A DNA stretch of 64,000 bases. Origin: Paracoccaceae bacterium. Lineage in GTDB: Bacteria > Pseudomonadota > Alphaproteobacteria > Rhodobacterales > Rhodobacteraceae. Each line of letters starts with the position of its first letter. Position 1 is the stretch's first letter. A program made the position numbers and the translations under genes. The stretch lies in NCBI GenBank assembly GCA_947504705.1, contig CANNIA010000011.1, positions 33,940-97,939 of the forward strand, given 5' to 3'. The notes under the pieces are model-generated. The model ran no database searches and was not told the origin of the DNA. It worked only from the letters and a program-made list of their open reading frames with translations. Shown piece after piece: positions 33,962 to 41,907 of the stretch.

Positions 33962-35485
33962 TTATTCGCCGTCGTTCACCATGTGGCCGATGTTTGCATA
34001 GGCCGCAGGCTTGGCCGCCTTGAGGAAGAAGCCCCAGGCAAGACCAAAGACCAGGATCGCCCCCATGATCATCGGGATGGCATTGGCAAAAGCCGAGGTG
34101 CCCGCGAAGGTCCCAAGGTTATCGACCAGCAGATAGACGAGGTAAAGCTGCACCAGGCACGAGAAGAGCGGTGCAATTGTGGTCGTAAACATCGAGCCGC
34201 CACCGTTCTTGCGGAACCAGTTCCAGATTGCCAGCGACACCACCGCCTGGATCACCAGCAAAAGCCCAGTGCCCAGAACCGCGAACAGCGTGTAGACGCC
34301 CAGGTAGGCCTGTGCAGTTGGGTCATCGAAACCGTTCATTACGGCATAGATCAGCACCCAAGCCGCAGCCAGAACCGTCTGCACCGCCGAGGCCTTGTGC
34401 GGGCTTTTGTGGTGGTCGTGAGTTTCGGACACGGCTGCCGGCAGGATGCCTTCACGGCCCAGCGAATACATGTAGCGCGCTGCGGTGTTGTGGAAGGCCA
34501 TCGAGCAGGCAAACGAGCTGGTCATGATCAGGATGAACATCAGTTCCTTGGCCCAAGGGCCGACAAAGGTCTCGATCGGCCCGAGGAAGAAGTTCCCGGA
34601 ATCCGACACCGCCTTTGCCAGCATGTCAGCTTCGGACGGATAGGCCGAAACCGCGCACCAGCTGATCAGGGTGTAGAAAATGCCCAGCCCGATGACCGCA
34701 ATGATCAGCGAACGCGGGATGTTGCGCTTGGGGTCGCGGCTTTCCTCGGCATAGTTCGGGGCCATCTCGAAACCGACCCAGCTCCAGAAGGCCATGAAGA
34801 TACCGACGGCGGCGGCACCGGCGGCAATGTTCACCTCACCCACGGTCTGTTCGGCGACGGGGGTCAGGACCTTGAGGACGTTCAGGGAATCAAGCGAGAA
34901 GCTGGTCCCCTCGCTTGCCGTTACTACGCCAAAGCCGAAGACGGTCAGGATCGCGACTTCTGCGACCAGCGCCACGCCCAGAACGGCGGCGGACAGTTTG
35001 ACGTCGCGATAGCTGAGAAAGCCGGTGACGATGATGCACAGCAGCGCCAGCCAGACCCAGCCGATGTTAATGCCGAAATGTTCAACCAACCACGAATTGG
35101 CGAAATAGGCGAAAAGTCCGTTTAGCGATGCCTCGAAAATCGAATAGCAGACCAGCGAGGCCATCCCCGCCGACATGCCCACTTAGCGGCCAAGGCCCTG
35201 AGCGATGAAGGAATAGAACCCACCCACGGTGGATACCCGCGAGGCCATGGCGGCATAGCCGATGGAAAAGATCGTCAGCACGATTGTCGCCAACAGGAAG
35301 GCCGCAGGCGTATAGGTCCCAAGCCCGTATCCGGCGGCAAAGGGCACGTTGCCCAGCATGGCGGATTCAGGCGCGGCACCGGTAACGGTCAGAAACAGCA
35401 CGCCCACCAAGCCGACGGCCCCGGTTTTAAGCTTGCTGACATTGGCATTGCCCGACACATCGACGGGCGAGGTCTTCTCTGTCAT
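33962..35485 (-). pseudogene. APC-family amino acid/amine permease interrupted by an in-frame stop
   Basis: Read as one frame from ATG 35485 (GGGGGA 5 bases upstream) to the stop at 33962, this is a normal-sized APC transporter of about 507 codons with 12 predicted helices. A TAA at 35183-35185 interrupts it after AQGLGR, just before GMSAGMASLVCYS, within the early transmembrane region. There is no frameshift; both sides are in register. It could be a real nonsense mutation, a sequencing error or suppressed readthrough. A GTG directly after the stop could restart a 406-residue fragment lacking the first helices. It was probably the importer for the compartment substrate. Confidence 0.85.
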
Positions 35486-35567
35486 GTGGTCCCCCATTGG
35501 TTATGCCGGTCCGCGGTCCTCTAATCGGGCCTTTCAGCGACGGGCTCGGGGAAGGCTACGGCGGAAA

Positions 35568-36269
35568 CTAGGATTCTGCCAAGACGTTAAGTTCGCAGAA
35601 TTCGGCTGCACTCATAATGTGGCAGTAGATCATGTTGATGATCTCAAGCTCTTTGCTGTGCAACTCATCGGTCGCCGCTGCGCAGCAGTCTTCCAGAACA
35701 AGGACTTGATAGCTTTCATCGGCCAAGCTGCGCACGGTGGAAGACACGCATTGGTCGGTAAATATCCCCGTGCAGACCACCTGCTTGATGCCCAGATTAT
35801 TCAGGATCAGCCGCAGGTTCGTGCCGGTCAGGGCCGAATCCGTGGTCTTGGTCACCACGATCTCATCCCCTTGCGGCGCAAGGTCCGGCACGATCTGCGA
35901 CGGCAAGTCACCCTTGGGCAACAGAAGATTGTTCCACCCCGGCAGCTTTTGCGACAGCGACCGGTCGCGGCCATCACGGGTGTGGCAGGCGATGCGGGCG
36001 TAAAGCACCTCGATCCCCCGCGCGCGGCAATGGGCGATCATCCGGGCAGTATTCGGGATGACGGTCTGGTGCATCCGGTCATGGAAGGGCGTCCAAAGAT
36101 CATAGCGTCGCTGCTCGTCCGCAGGCAGGCTCGCCCGGTCGGGGCGCTCCAGATAGGTGTTCTGGATGTCGATGACCAATAGCGCGGTTTCCGCAGGCAC
36201 GATCACCGGGTCATCGGGTTCGGGCGCACCAAGATAGTAAAGCGAGCGGAAATTGGTCTTCCAGGACAT
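35568..36269 (-). CDS. Isochorismatase-like cysteine hydrolase
   Basis: The 233-residue protein has the catalytic triad of the family: Asp in LLVIDIQNTYL, Lys in VVTKTTDSAL, and Cys in TDQCVSSTVR. These enzymes hydrolyse amides, ureides or similar C-N bonds (N-carbamoylsarcosine, biuret, nicotinamide) or act on isochorismate. ATG 36269 has CGGAG 6 bases upstream. It sits in the dehydratase operon, 10 bp after the TPR gene and 83 bp before the permease start. In context it may release an amine or amino alcohol from a carbamoyl or acyl precursor; that is inference. Confidence 0.85.
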   Translation of the reverse strand: MSWKTNFRSLYYLGAPEPDDPVIVPAETALLVIDIQNTYLERPDRASLPADEQRRYDLWTPFHDRMHQTVIPNTARMIAHCRARGIEVLYARIACHTRDGRDRSLSQKLPGWNNLLLPKGDLPSQIVPDLAPQGDEIVVTKTTDSALTGTNLRLILNNLGIKQVVCTGIFTDQCVSSTVRSLADESYQVLVLEDCCAAATDELHSKELEIINMIYCHIMSAAEFCELNVLAES

Positions 36270-36279
36270 AGTCACTCCG

Positions 36280-37941
36280 TTAGGTGCAGCAGGCGCTCAT
36301 CGCGCGTTGGTGGCAGAAGCACGAAGCTTCGATTGGCACGTCCGCCCGAGCCTTGGCGATATCAAGGCGCTGTTTGATGAGCCGGGCTTGGGCGATCTGG
36401 TTCGGTTTGGTCAGGGTCTCGTGAAGTCCGTGCAGGCTCCACACGTTGTCGGGGTGCTGGCAGGGGCGGCGCAAAGTGGCGTCCAGCCCAAGATCGGCGC
36501 GGTAAACGGCGGCGGCTTCATCCACCTGGCCCTGTTCCAGCAACAGCGCCCCAAGCGCGTGGCGGGCGGGCTGCATCCAGCCCCAGGGTTCGTCATAGGG
36601 CAGGGTGTCGTCCAGTTCCACCGCGCGGCGCAGGTGGGCGAAAGCGGCGTCATGATCGGCTTTCCGATAGGCGATCTCGCCCGCCATCATCTCGGCGGCG
36701 ATCCCAAGGATGTCGATGGCCGTGTTATTGAAAAGATAGCGGCTTTCCGGAACCAAGGCGCGGGCGGTCTGGAAGGCCTCGGCTTCGGCTTCGGTCTTTG
36801 CGACCTCGCCGGTGGCGGCATAAGCCACGGCCTTGGCATAGTGGATCATCGCGGTGGTTGTGGAGAAAAGCACCTGGTCCTTCGGCAAAGGCTGATCCTT
36901 GATCGCCTGCCATTTGCCAAAGCGGATCATCACATGCTGTTTGATCGGGACAAAGGCCTCCAGCCAGTCCGCCATCGGTGGGCTTTCGACGCGCAGAAGT
37001 TCGGGCGTCAGCATCGCCTCCAACTCTTCGGCAGCGGCCATGGCAATCGCCTGCTGGCCTGCGAACATCGCGCCATAGACCTGGAAATGCGCGTTGTGGC
37101 AGCGGTAAAGCGAATAGAAGTTCAACCCGCCCCGCGCCTTCACGTACTTGCGGTCGGCCACCATTGCATGGCCGTTCCAGGTGACCACATCGGGATACTC
37201 CCCACAAAGCACGTCGATATGCGTTGGCATGTGCTGCAAATGGCCCGCATCCGGCACCAGACCGCGCAGCGCATCCGCGGCACGCAAGGCACGCTCGGGG
37301 TTTGGCGACATTTCCATCAGGTGGATATACATGTGCAGGATGCCGGGATGCGACATCCCCCCCGGCTTGCCCATCGCGCGTTCCAGAACTGAGATCGCCT
37401 CCGGCGTATCGGCCCCCTCGGCGGGCTTGCCGGTCGAAATATCCCACAACGCCCAAGGCGTGCGGTTCATGATCGCTTCTGCAAAAAGCGCGGCCACATC
37501 CAGATCACCCTGATGCGCCTGATAGACCGCGCGCATGGCGGCAGCATAATTGTCGTTCCAGATCGGCGTGACCTGAACCACCCGGTCATCCGGATACCGC
37601 TCCAGCAGAGCCTGGGCCAGATCCCGTTCGACGGCTGAGGCCTTCGCGGCCAGTTTCTGCGCCTTCAGTGTCGCCTTGCGGGCGCGCCGCAGCGAAGCCT
37701 CAAGGTCAAGCACATCAAAGGCTTTCCACTGCTTGTTGTAGTTCGGCCCCGAAGCATAGGCCACGCCCCACTGCGCCATCAGGCAATGCGGATCGGCCTT
37801 AGCCGCGCGCTGAAAGCAACGCACCGCCTCGTCATGGTTATAGCCGTAGCACCAAGCCAGCCCCCGGTCGAACCAGCGCTGTGCCGCGCCCTTTTTGCTG
37901 ACCGCACGAGAATAGCGTCCCAGATCAAACGGATAGGCCAT
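36280..37941 (-). CDS. TPR-repeat protein in the diol dehydratase operon
   Basis: The 553-residue protein has multiple helix-turn-helix TPR-like repeats (GLAWCYGYNHDEAVRCFQRA, RALLALE-like pairs through the middle, HDAAFAHLRRAVELDDTLPY, GQVDEAAAVYRADLGLDATL). Several histidines lie in a central stretch (ILHMYIHLMEMS, HLQHMPTHIDVLCGEY). It ends with a cysteine cluster, ASCFCHQRAMSACCT. No signal peptide, so cytosolic. It follows the small dehydratase subunit by 12 bp. The role is unknown; the His and Cys content suggests metal binding or an enzyme rather than a pure scaffold. Confidence 0.75.
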   Translation of the reverse strand: MAYPFDLGRYSRAVSKKGAAQRWFDRGLAWCYGYNHDEAVRCFQRAAKADPHCLMAQWGVAYASGPNYNKQWKAFDVLDLEASLRRARKATLKAQKLAAKASAVERDLAQALLERYPDDRVVQVTPIWNDNYAAAMRAVYQAHQGDLDVAALFAEAIMNRTPWALWDISTGKPAEGADTPEAISVLERAMGKPGGMSHPGILHMYIHLMEMSPNPERALRAADALRGLVPDAGHLQHMPTHIDVLCGEYPDVVTWNGHAMVADRKYVKARGGLNFYSLYRCHNAHFQVYGAMFAGQQAIAMAAAEELEAMLTPELLRVESPPMADWLEAFVPIKQHVMIRFGKWQAIKDQPLPKDQVLFSTTTAMIHYAKAVAYAATGEVAKTEAEAEAFQTARALVPESRYLFNNTAIDILGIAAEMMAGEIAYRKADHDAAFAHLRRAVELDDTLPYDEPWGWMQPARHALGALLLEQGQVDEAAAVYRADLGLDATLRRPCQHPDNVWSLHGLHETLTKPNQIAQARLIKQRLDIAKARADVPIEASCFCHQRAMSACCT

Positions 37942-37953
37942 GCCTTCCTCCTG

Positions 37954-38373
37954 TCAGAAGCGTTTGGTGAAGAGCCCTCTTTCCTCGTAGACAACCGCGG
38001 CTTCTTCGATAAACCGCGCAATTCCTTCGGCAGCGAATTCCGTGCGGAACCGGGCTGCCAGCACCTCAAGTTCAGGGCGTGACTTTGCACGACCGGGGCG
38101 AAGAAGCTCATAGGCTTGCATCACCAGATCCTGCGGCACGGCCACCAACTCGGCCGCGCGCAGGAAATTCTGCGCGAGCATGGGGCGACCGGCGGCAGCG
38201 GAAATCTCGGCCTGATCGCGCAGGGCGGCGGGGGTGATGCGCAGGTCCTCAATGGTGACCTCGCCCGCAATCACAGCGTCCAGCGTGATCTCGGACAGCG
38301 CCTTGCCCCGCGCGCCGCGCACGCGATCGGGGTGCTTTTCGGCGACGGGATAGTCGGCCTTACCCAGCAGCAT
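37954..38373 (-). CDS. B12-dependent diol/glycerol dehydratase small subunit
   Basis: The 139-residue protein matches the gamma subunit (PduE/DhaB3 family): KADYPVAEKHPDRVRGARGKALSEITLDAVIAGEVTIEDLRITPAALRDQAEIS-like sequence and a C-terminal helix set ending AAVVYEERGLF. It lacks the N-terminal extension of about 30 residues that PduE carries. Its start overlaps the stop of the fused large/medium gene by 14 bases, so the two are translationally coupled. Together with the fused chain it should form the complete dehydratase. Confidence 0.9.
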   Translation of the reverse strand: MLLGKADYPVAEKHPDRVRGARGKALSEITLDAVIAGEVTIEDLRITPAALRDQAEISAAAGRPMLAQNFLRAAELVAVPQDLVMQAYELLRPGRAKSRPELEVLAARFRTEFAAEGIARFIEEAAVVYEERGLFTKRF

Positions 38374-40639
38374 GGGGGCCCCCCTTGAAGCTGATGTTGA
38401 CCTCGACCGGGGCCGCGCCCTCGGACGTCATCTCGGTCTCGATCGCATAGATCATCGCGACGCGGGCGTGGAAGCGCGAGCCCATCGCTTCGCCGCGCGT
38501 CGGCACCACCACCGGCTCGGGCATTTCGCCCAAGGCATAAGCGGCGGCATTGGCGGCAAGGCCCCGGTAATGATCCAGCCGCGTGATCGGCGCGTTTGAG
38601 AAAAGCTCAAGGTTATGATGTGGCAGGCGGTCCTTCTGGTGAATGACGGCGGTCCCCTTGGCCTGAAGACCGATGCCGACCCCCGACCCCGAAAGCCGCG
38701 CGGCGGAAAGGCCAAGGAACGAGGTGTCCGCCGTATGGCGGAACCGCACGACACGGGGTTTCAGTCCGCGCGCACGGATCGCCGCTGACATTTCGGCCAA
38801 CACATCCGAAAGCTTGTGTCCCGCAGTCGTCTGGAACAGCTTCACCCCAAAGGCCGGGGAAATGCCTATCACCACTTCCGCCGGGTCGCCGCCCGGGCTC
38901 GCCTCGCCCGCCTCATGATACGAAATCAGCCGCGCCGCCTCGCGTTCATGCATCGCCTCGCTGCGCAGAACTTCGCGCTGGGTCAGCACATCGCGGATCG
39001 AGTTCAGTTCTTGCCGCCGTTCTTCGGTCACCCGATAGCCCGAGCCCGGCCCCTGATAATCGTTCGGATCGTTTATCGCCGAAACCACCTTGCCGCCCCG
39101 CACCACCGCCGAGGTTTGCAGATAGTCGCCGGAAACCCGCAGCTTGACCACGTTCAGCAAGTTTTCCGCCTCCTCGCGGAACCCGCGCGCGGCCAGGGCC
39201 TTGATCACCTCGATCACCGTGATCCCGCGCGCCTTTATTGCCTCGCTGATCAAGGCCACGTCGCGCGGGGTGAAACTGTCGGTCTCATCCGAACCGGAGG
39301 CGACCAGAACGCTGGCCTTCATGGCCGCCGTTGCGGTGGCCAGACCCAATTCGTCATAGACCGCCGCCAGCGCCTCGATCCCCCGTGACCGCAGGTCCAG
39401 CGCCCGGCCTTCGGCAACCGGGGTCAGCCCGCCATCAGCCTCGAAATCGCGCTGCAGGACAAGGTAATCCTCCAACTCCTCACCATTGATCAGTGAGGGG
39501 TTGAAGGAATTGTCGTATTTCAGGATCGAGCCCATGCCCGAACAGATCAGATCCGACCCGGCGATCAGATAGGGCATGATCTTGGCCCCGACCCGGATTT
39601 CCGACTCGGTCGCCCGCGCGTCGTTGCCCGATGCGCATTCAAGGTCCAGCCAGACCGCCAGCAGGTTTTCCGCCATCAGTTCACGCATGCCGCCCGGCAC
39701 GGTGGCGGTGACCGGAGCGCCGTCGATCCCGCCGTTCTGCGTGCCTTGCACCCCCATGCCGCGCTGCAGGCAAAGGCAGCGGGCCTCAAGATACAGGAGC
39801 GACTTCGCCTCGTGGAACCCCATCAGCAGTTCGGACCCAGCGCCAGAGGTGCAGCGCATCTTGATGCCACGGCTGGCATAGGCGGCAGCCAGAAAAGCCT
39901 TGGACCAGGGCGTATCATCGCCATCGACAAAGCTTTTCTCGGTCCCGTAGACCGATACCGTTTCGGCGTACGAGGTGAACCCCGCCATACCGATCTGCAA
40001 TTCCTCTGCCTCTTCCGACGAACACTGGAACAGCGTTCCCCAGCGCCCCACGGCGGCCCCAACTGCACAGGCCACGGCATTTGACCAGGCATTGCGGGCG
40101 ACGCGCATGGTCGTTTCGACCTCGTCAAAGCCAAGGCCTACCGCAATCGCCGCATCCGCCGCCAGTTGCAGCGGGTCGTCCTTGGCATTGGTGACGTGGG
40201 CCTGATTGCCGGGCGTCTTCCGGGCGCGCATCTTGGAATAGGCAAAGGCGATTTCCAGTGCATTCAATCGCCCCACCACATCGGCAAGCTTGGCAGGCGT
40301 AAGGCCATGGGCCAGCCGAACCAAGGTTTCGCGTGGCACGGTCATGTCGACCAGCATCCGCGCAAGATCAGCCGAAGGCATCGCCATTGCCTCAGGCACC
40401 ATGGCCGGGTCAAGGTGATAGCTGGCGATAAAGCGGTCGATCATGTCGAAGTCGCACTCGTCCACTCCGTCCAGAACGGTAACCCGACCCTTGGCGATGG
40501 TGACGCCGGGTTTGGGGTCAGCCGGACTGTGGAAGGCCGAGAAACCGTTGGCCGGATCTTCGGCGGCGAACTTGTCCAACCGCAGGGGACGGTCGTCCCA
40601 GTCGGCAAAGCGACGCCAGCGGTTCGGAGTGTCGGACAT
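38360..40639 (-). CDS. B12-dependent diol dehydratase, large and medium subunits fused
   Basis: The chain of 759 residues (from ATG 40639) joins a large subunit (about 1-552) and a medium subunit (about 588-759) by a short linker. Against Klebsiella PduC the match is gapless in the core with an offset of +5. Conserved are Gln146, His148, Glu175, Glu226, Ser229, Gln301, Asp340 and Ser367 (PduC 141, 143, 170, 221, 224, 296, 335, 362). The two pocket residues that set substrate size differ: Asp306 for Ser301 and Ala341 for Gln336. The medium part lacks the N-terminal encapsulation peptide of PduD. No reactivase genes are nearby. The start codon is uncertain (no good ribosome site). Confidence 0.93.
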   Translation of the reverse strand: MSDTPNRWRRFADWDDRPLRLDKFAAEDPANGFSAFHSPADPKPGVTIAKGRVTVLDGVDECDFDMIDRFIASYHLDPAMVPEAMAMPSADLARMLVDMTVPRETLVRLAHGLTPAKLADVVGRLNALEIAFAYSKMRARKTPGNQAHVTNAKDDPLQLAADAAIAVGLGFDEVETTMRVARNAWSNAVACAVGAAVGRWGTLFQCSSEEAEELQIGMAGFTSYAETVSVYGTEKSFVDGDDTPWSKAFLAAAYASRGIKMRCTSGAGSELLMGFHEAKSLLYLEARCLCLQRGMGVQGTQNGGIDGAPVTATVPGGMRELMAENLLAVWLDLECASGNDARATESEIRVGAKIMPYLIAGSDLICSGMGSILKYDNSFNPSLINGEELEDYLVLQRDFEADGGLTPVAEGRALDLRSRGIEALAAVYDELGLATATAAMKASVLVASGSDETDSFTPRDVALISEAIKARGITVIEVIKALAARGFREEAENLLNVVKLRVSGDYLQTSAVVRGGKVVSAINDPNDYQGPGSGYRVTEERRQELNSIRDVLTQREVLRSEAMHEREAARLISYHEAGEASPGGDPAEVVIGISPAFGVKLFQTTAGHKLSDVLAEMSAAIRARGLKPRVVRFRHTADTSFLGLSAARLSGSGVGIGLQAKGTAVIHQKDRLPHHNLELFSNAPITRLDHYRGLAANAAAYALGEMPEPVVVPTRGEAMGSRFHARVAMIYAIETEMTSEGAAPVEVNISFKGGPHAAG

Positions 40640-40704
40640 GGGTGGCAGGCTAATCCCATCTGGTCGCTCTTGCAAAGCCCAACGTTTGGGGCTTGGATCG
40701 GGAA

Positions 40705-41589
40705 ATGGATCTGACAGCAGAGCTATGGATCAAGGCCCGGCACCGTCTGGGCGAAAGCCTGATCTGGCATCAGGCGCGCCAGGTCTATATCTGGGTCGAT
40801 CTTCTGGACCCGGCGGTGGTCTTCTTCGATCCGGCCTTGGGTGAAGTTCAGTCCCGAAAGCTTGATCTGTCGCCGCCCATCGGATCGCTGGCCGCCACGA
40901 CCGATCCGCGCATGGTAATCCTGGCCCATCGCGGCGGGCTTTCGCTGCTGGACCTTGAAAGTTGGGAGTTTACTCCCTTTTGCGACCCCGAAGGCGGGCG
41001 GGATGCGATAATCCACAACGACATCAAGGTTGATCCTTGGGGGCGACTTTGGGTGGGCACTTCGCATGCGCGTGAAGCGGAGCCGCGCGGTGCCCTCTGG
41101 TGCGTTCAGTCGCGCAGCCGCTGGGCCCTGGCGGATGCGGGATTTGCGGTGTCGAACGGGCCGGCCTTTTCAGCCGATGGCCGAACGATGTATTTCAACG
41201 ACAGCGCCGGGCTGCAGACCTTGGCCTATGACATCGGGCCTGACAGCCTTCTGGCCCGCAATCGACGAGTACTGGTCGCGCACGGGCCCGAAGATGGATT
41301 GCCCGACGGGCTCGTGGTCGATGCAACTGGCGACCTGTGGAGCGCGCAATGGGCGGGCCGGGCGGTCTTGCGCCTTGGCCGCGACGGCGCGCCAAAGGGA
41401 CGGATTGCCGTACCAGCGGTCAATGTGACGACCCTGTGCTTCGGCGGCCCGAAGCTTGATCAGCTGCGCATCATCACCGCGACCGATGGCGTCGCGCCTG
41501 GGGATATTGAGTTCCTCCCGCTGACCGGCAGCCTGTTTCAGGCCAGCCCCGGCATCACTGGCCGTGCCGAGCCTCTGTTCGCGCTGTGA
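40705..41589 (+). CDS. SMP-30/gluconolactonase-family protein
   Basis: The 294-residue six-bladed beta-propeller of the SMP-30 family usually hydrolyses sugar lactones with a divalent metal. Expected metal ligands are visible: Glu in RLGESLIWH, Asn in IHNDIKVDPWGRLWVG, Asn in VSNGPAFSADGRTMYF, and Asp in DGLPDGLVVDATGDLW. ATG 40705 is chosen; an in-frame TTG lies at 40693. It is divergent from the dehydratase operon by 65 bp, so the two may share a control region. The lactone substrate is unknown. Confidence 0.88.
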   Translation: MDLTAELWIKARHRLGESLIWHQARQVYIWVDLLDPAVVFFDPALGEVQSRKLDLSPPIGSLAATTDPRMVILAHRGGLSLLDLESWEFTPFCDPEGGRDAIIHNDIKVDPWGRLWVGTSHAREAEPRGALWCVQSRSRWALADAGFAVSNGPAFSADGRTMYFNDSAGLQTLAYDIGPDSLLARNRRVLVAHGPEDGLPDGLVVDATGDLWSAQWAGRAVLRLGRDGAPKGRIAVPAVNVTTLCFGGPKLDQLRIITATDGVAPGDIEFLPLTGSLFQASPGITGRAEPLFAL

Positions 41590-41698
41590 CGGACCGACAG
41601 CGGGTCCAAGGTCGGCACAAAGAATGCCAGGATCCCGAGGGTCCGCCATACTCCCGTCTTGACGACGGGTCGCGGCCAGACTACCTACCGCAGCCGAC

Positions 41699-41772
41699 GC
41701 GGGCGTTGTGTAATGGTAAGACCTTAGCCTTCCAAGCTAAAGACGCGGGTTCGATTCCCGCCGCCCGCTCCA
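41699..41772 (+). tRNA. tRNA-Gly (anticodon TCC)
   Basis: The acceptor stem GCGGGCG (41699-41705) pairs with CGCCCGC (41762-41768), followed by T and an encoded CCA. The anticodon arm reads CTTAGC-CTTCCAA-GCTAAG with TCC in the loop. The T arm CGGGTTCGATTCCCG is standard. The D loop carries AATGGTAAGA. All arms close, so the gene looks functional. It reads GGA and GGG codons. Confidence 0.97.
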
Positions 41773-41797
41773 TCCTCTTCAGGGTCGCGACATTTGG

Positions 41798-41814
41798 CTG
41801 TCCACGCTGGACAG
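41798..41814. repeat. Copy 1 of a 17-bp palindromic repeat
   Basis: CTGTCCACGCTGGACAG has 7-base arms around CGC. It begins 26 bases after the tRNA-Gly and recurs letter for letter at 61666-61682, also directly after a gene. In both places the two flanking bases before it are GG. It could be a transcription end structure or an interspersed repeat. Confidence 0.6.
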
Positions 41815-41907
41815 TGAATCCATATTCAATGGTTTCAATAGGTTGCGCGTGGACGTTCAGGGTTTCTTAAGAAATGCGTCCCAGCGGATAGACGCTTGAA
41901 AAATGAC

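Noticed and set aside
33962..35485. Treating the permease as two separate genes
   Set aside because: The two halves are in the same frame, together make one normal APC length, and the second half lacks the first membrane helices and a ribosome site of its own.
3704..40639. Prophage or integrative element as carrier of the accessory genes
   Set aside because: No integrase, phage structural gene or direct-repeat attachment sites were seen; the tRNA-Gly at 41699 is intact and no partial copy of its 3' end was noticed near the BMC region.
40640..40704. Cobalamin riboswitch upstream of the dehydratase
   Set aside because: The gap is only 65 bp and shows neither the B12-box nor room for the aptamer.
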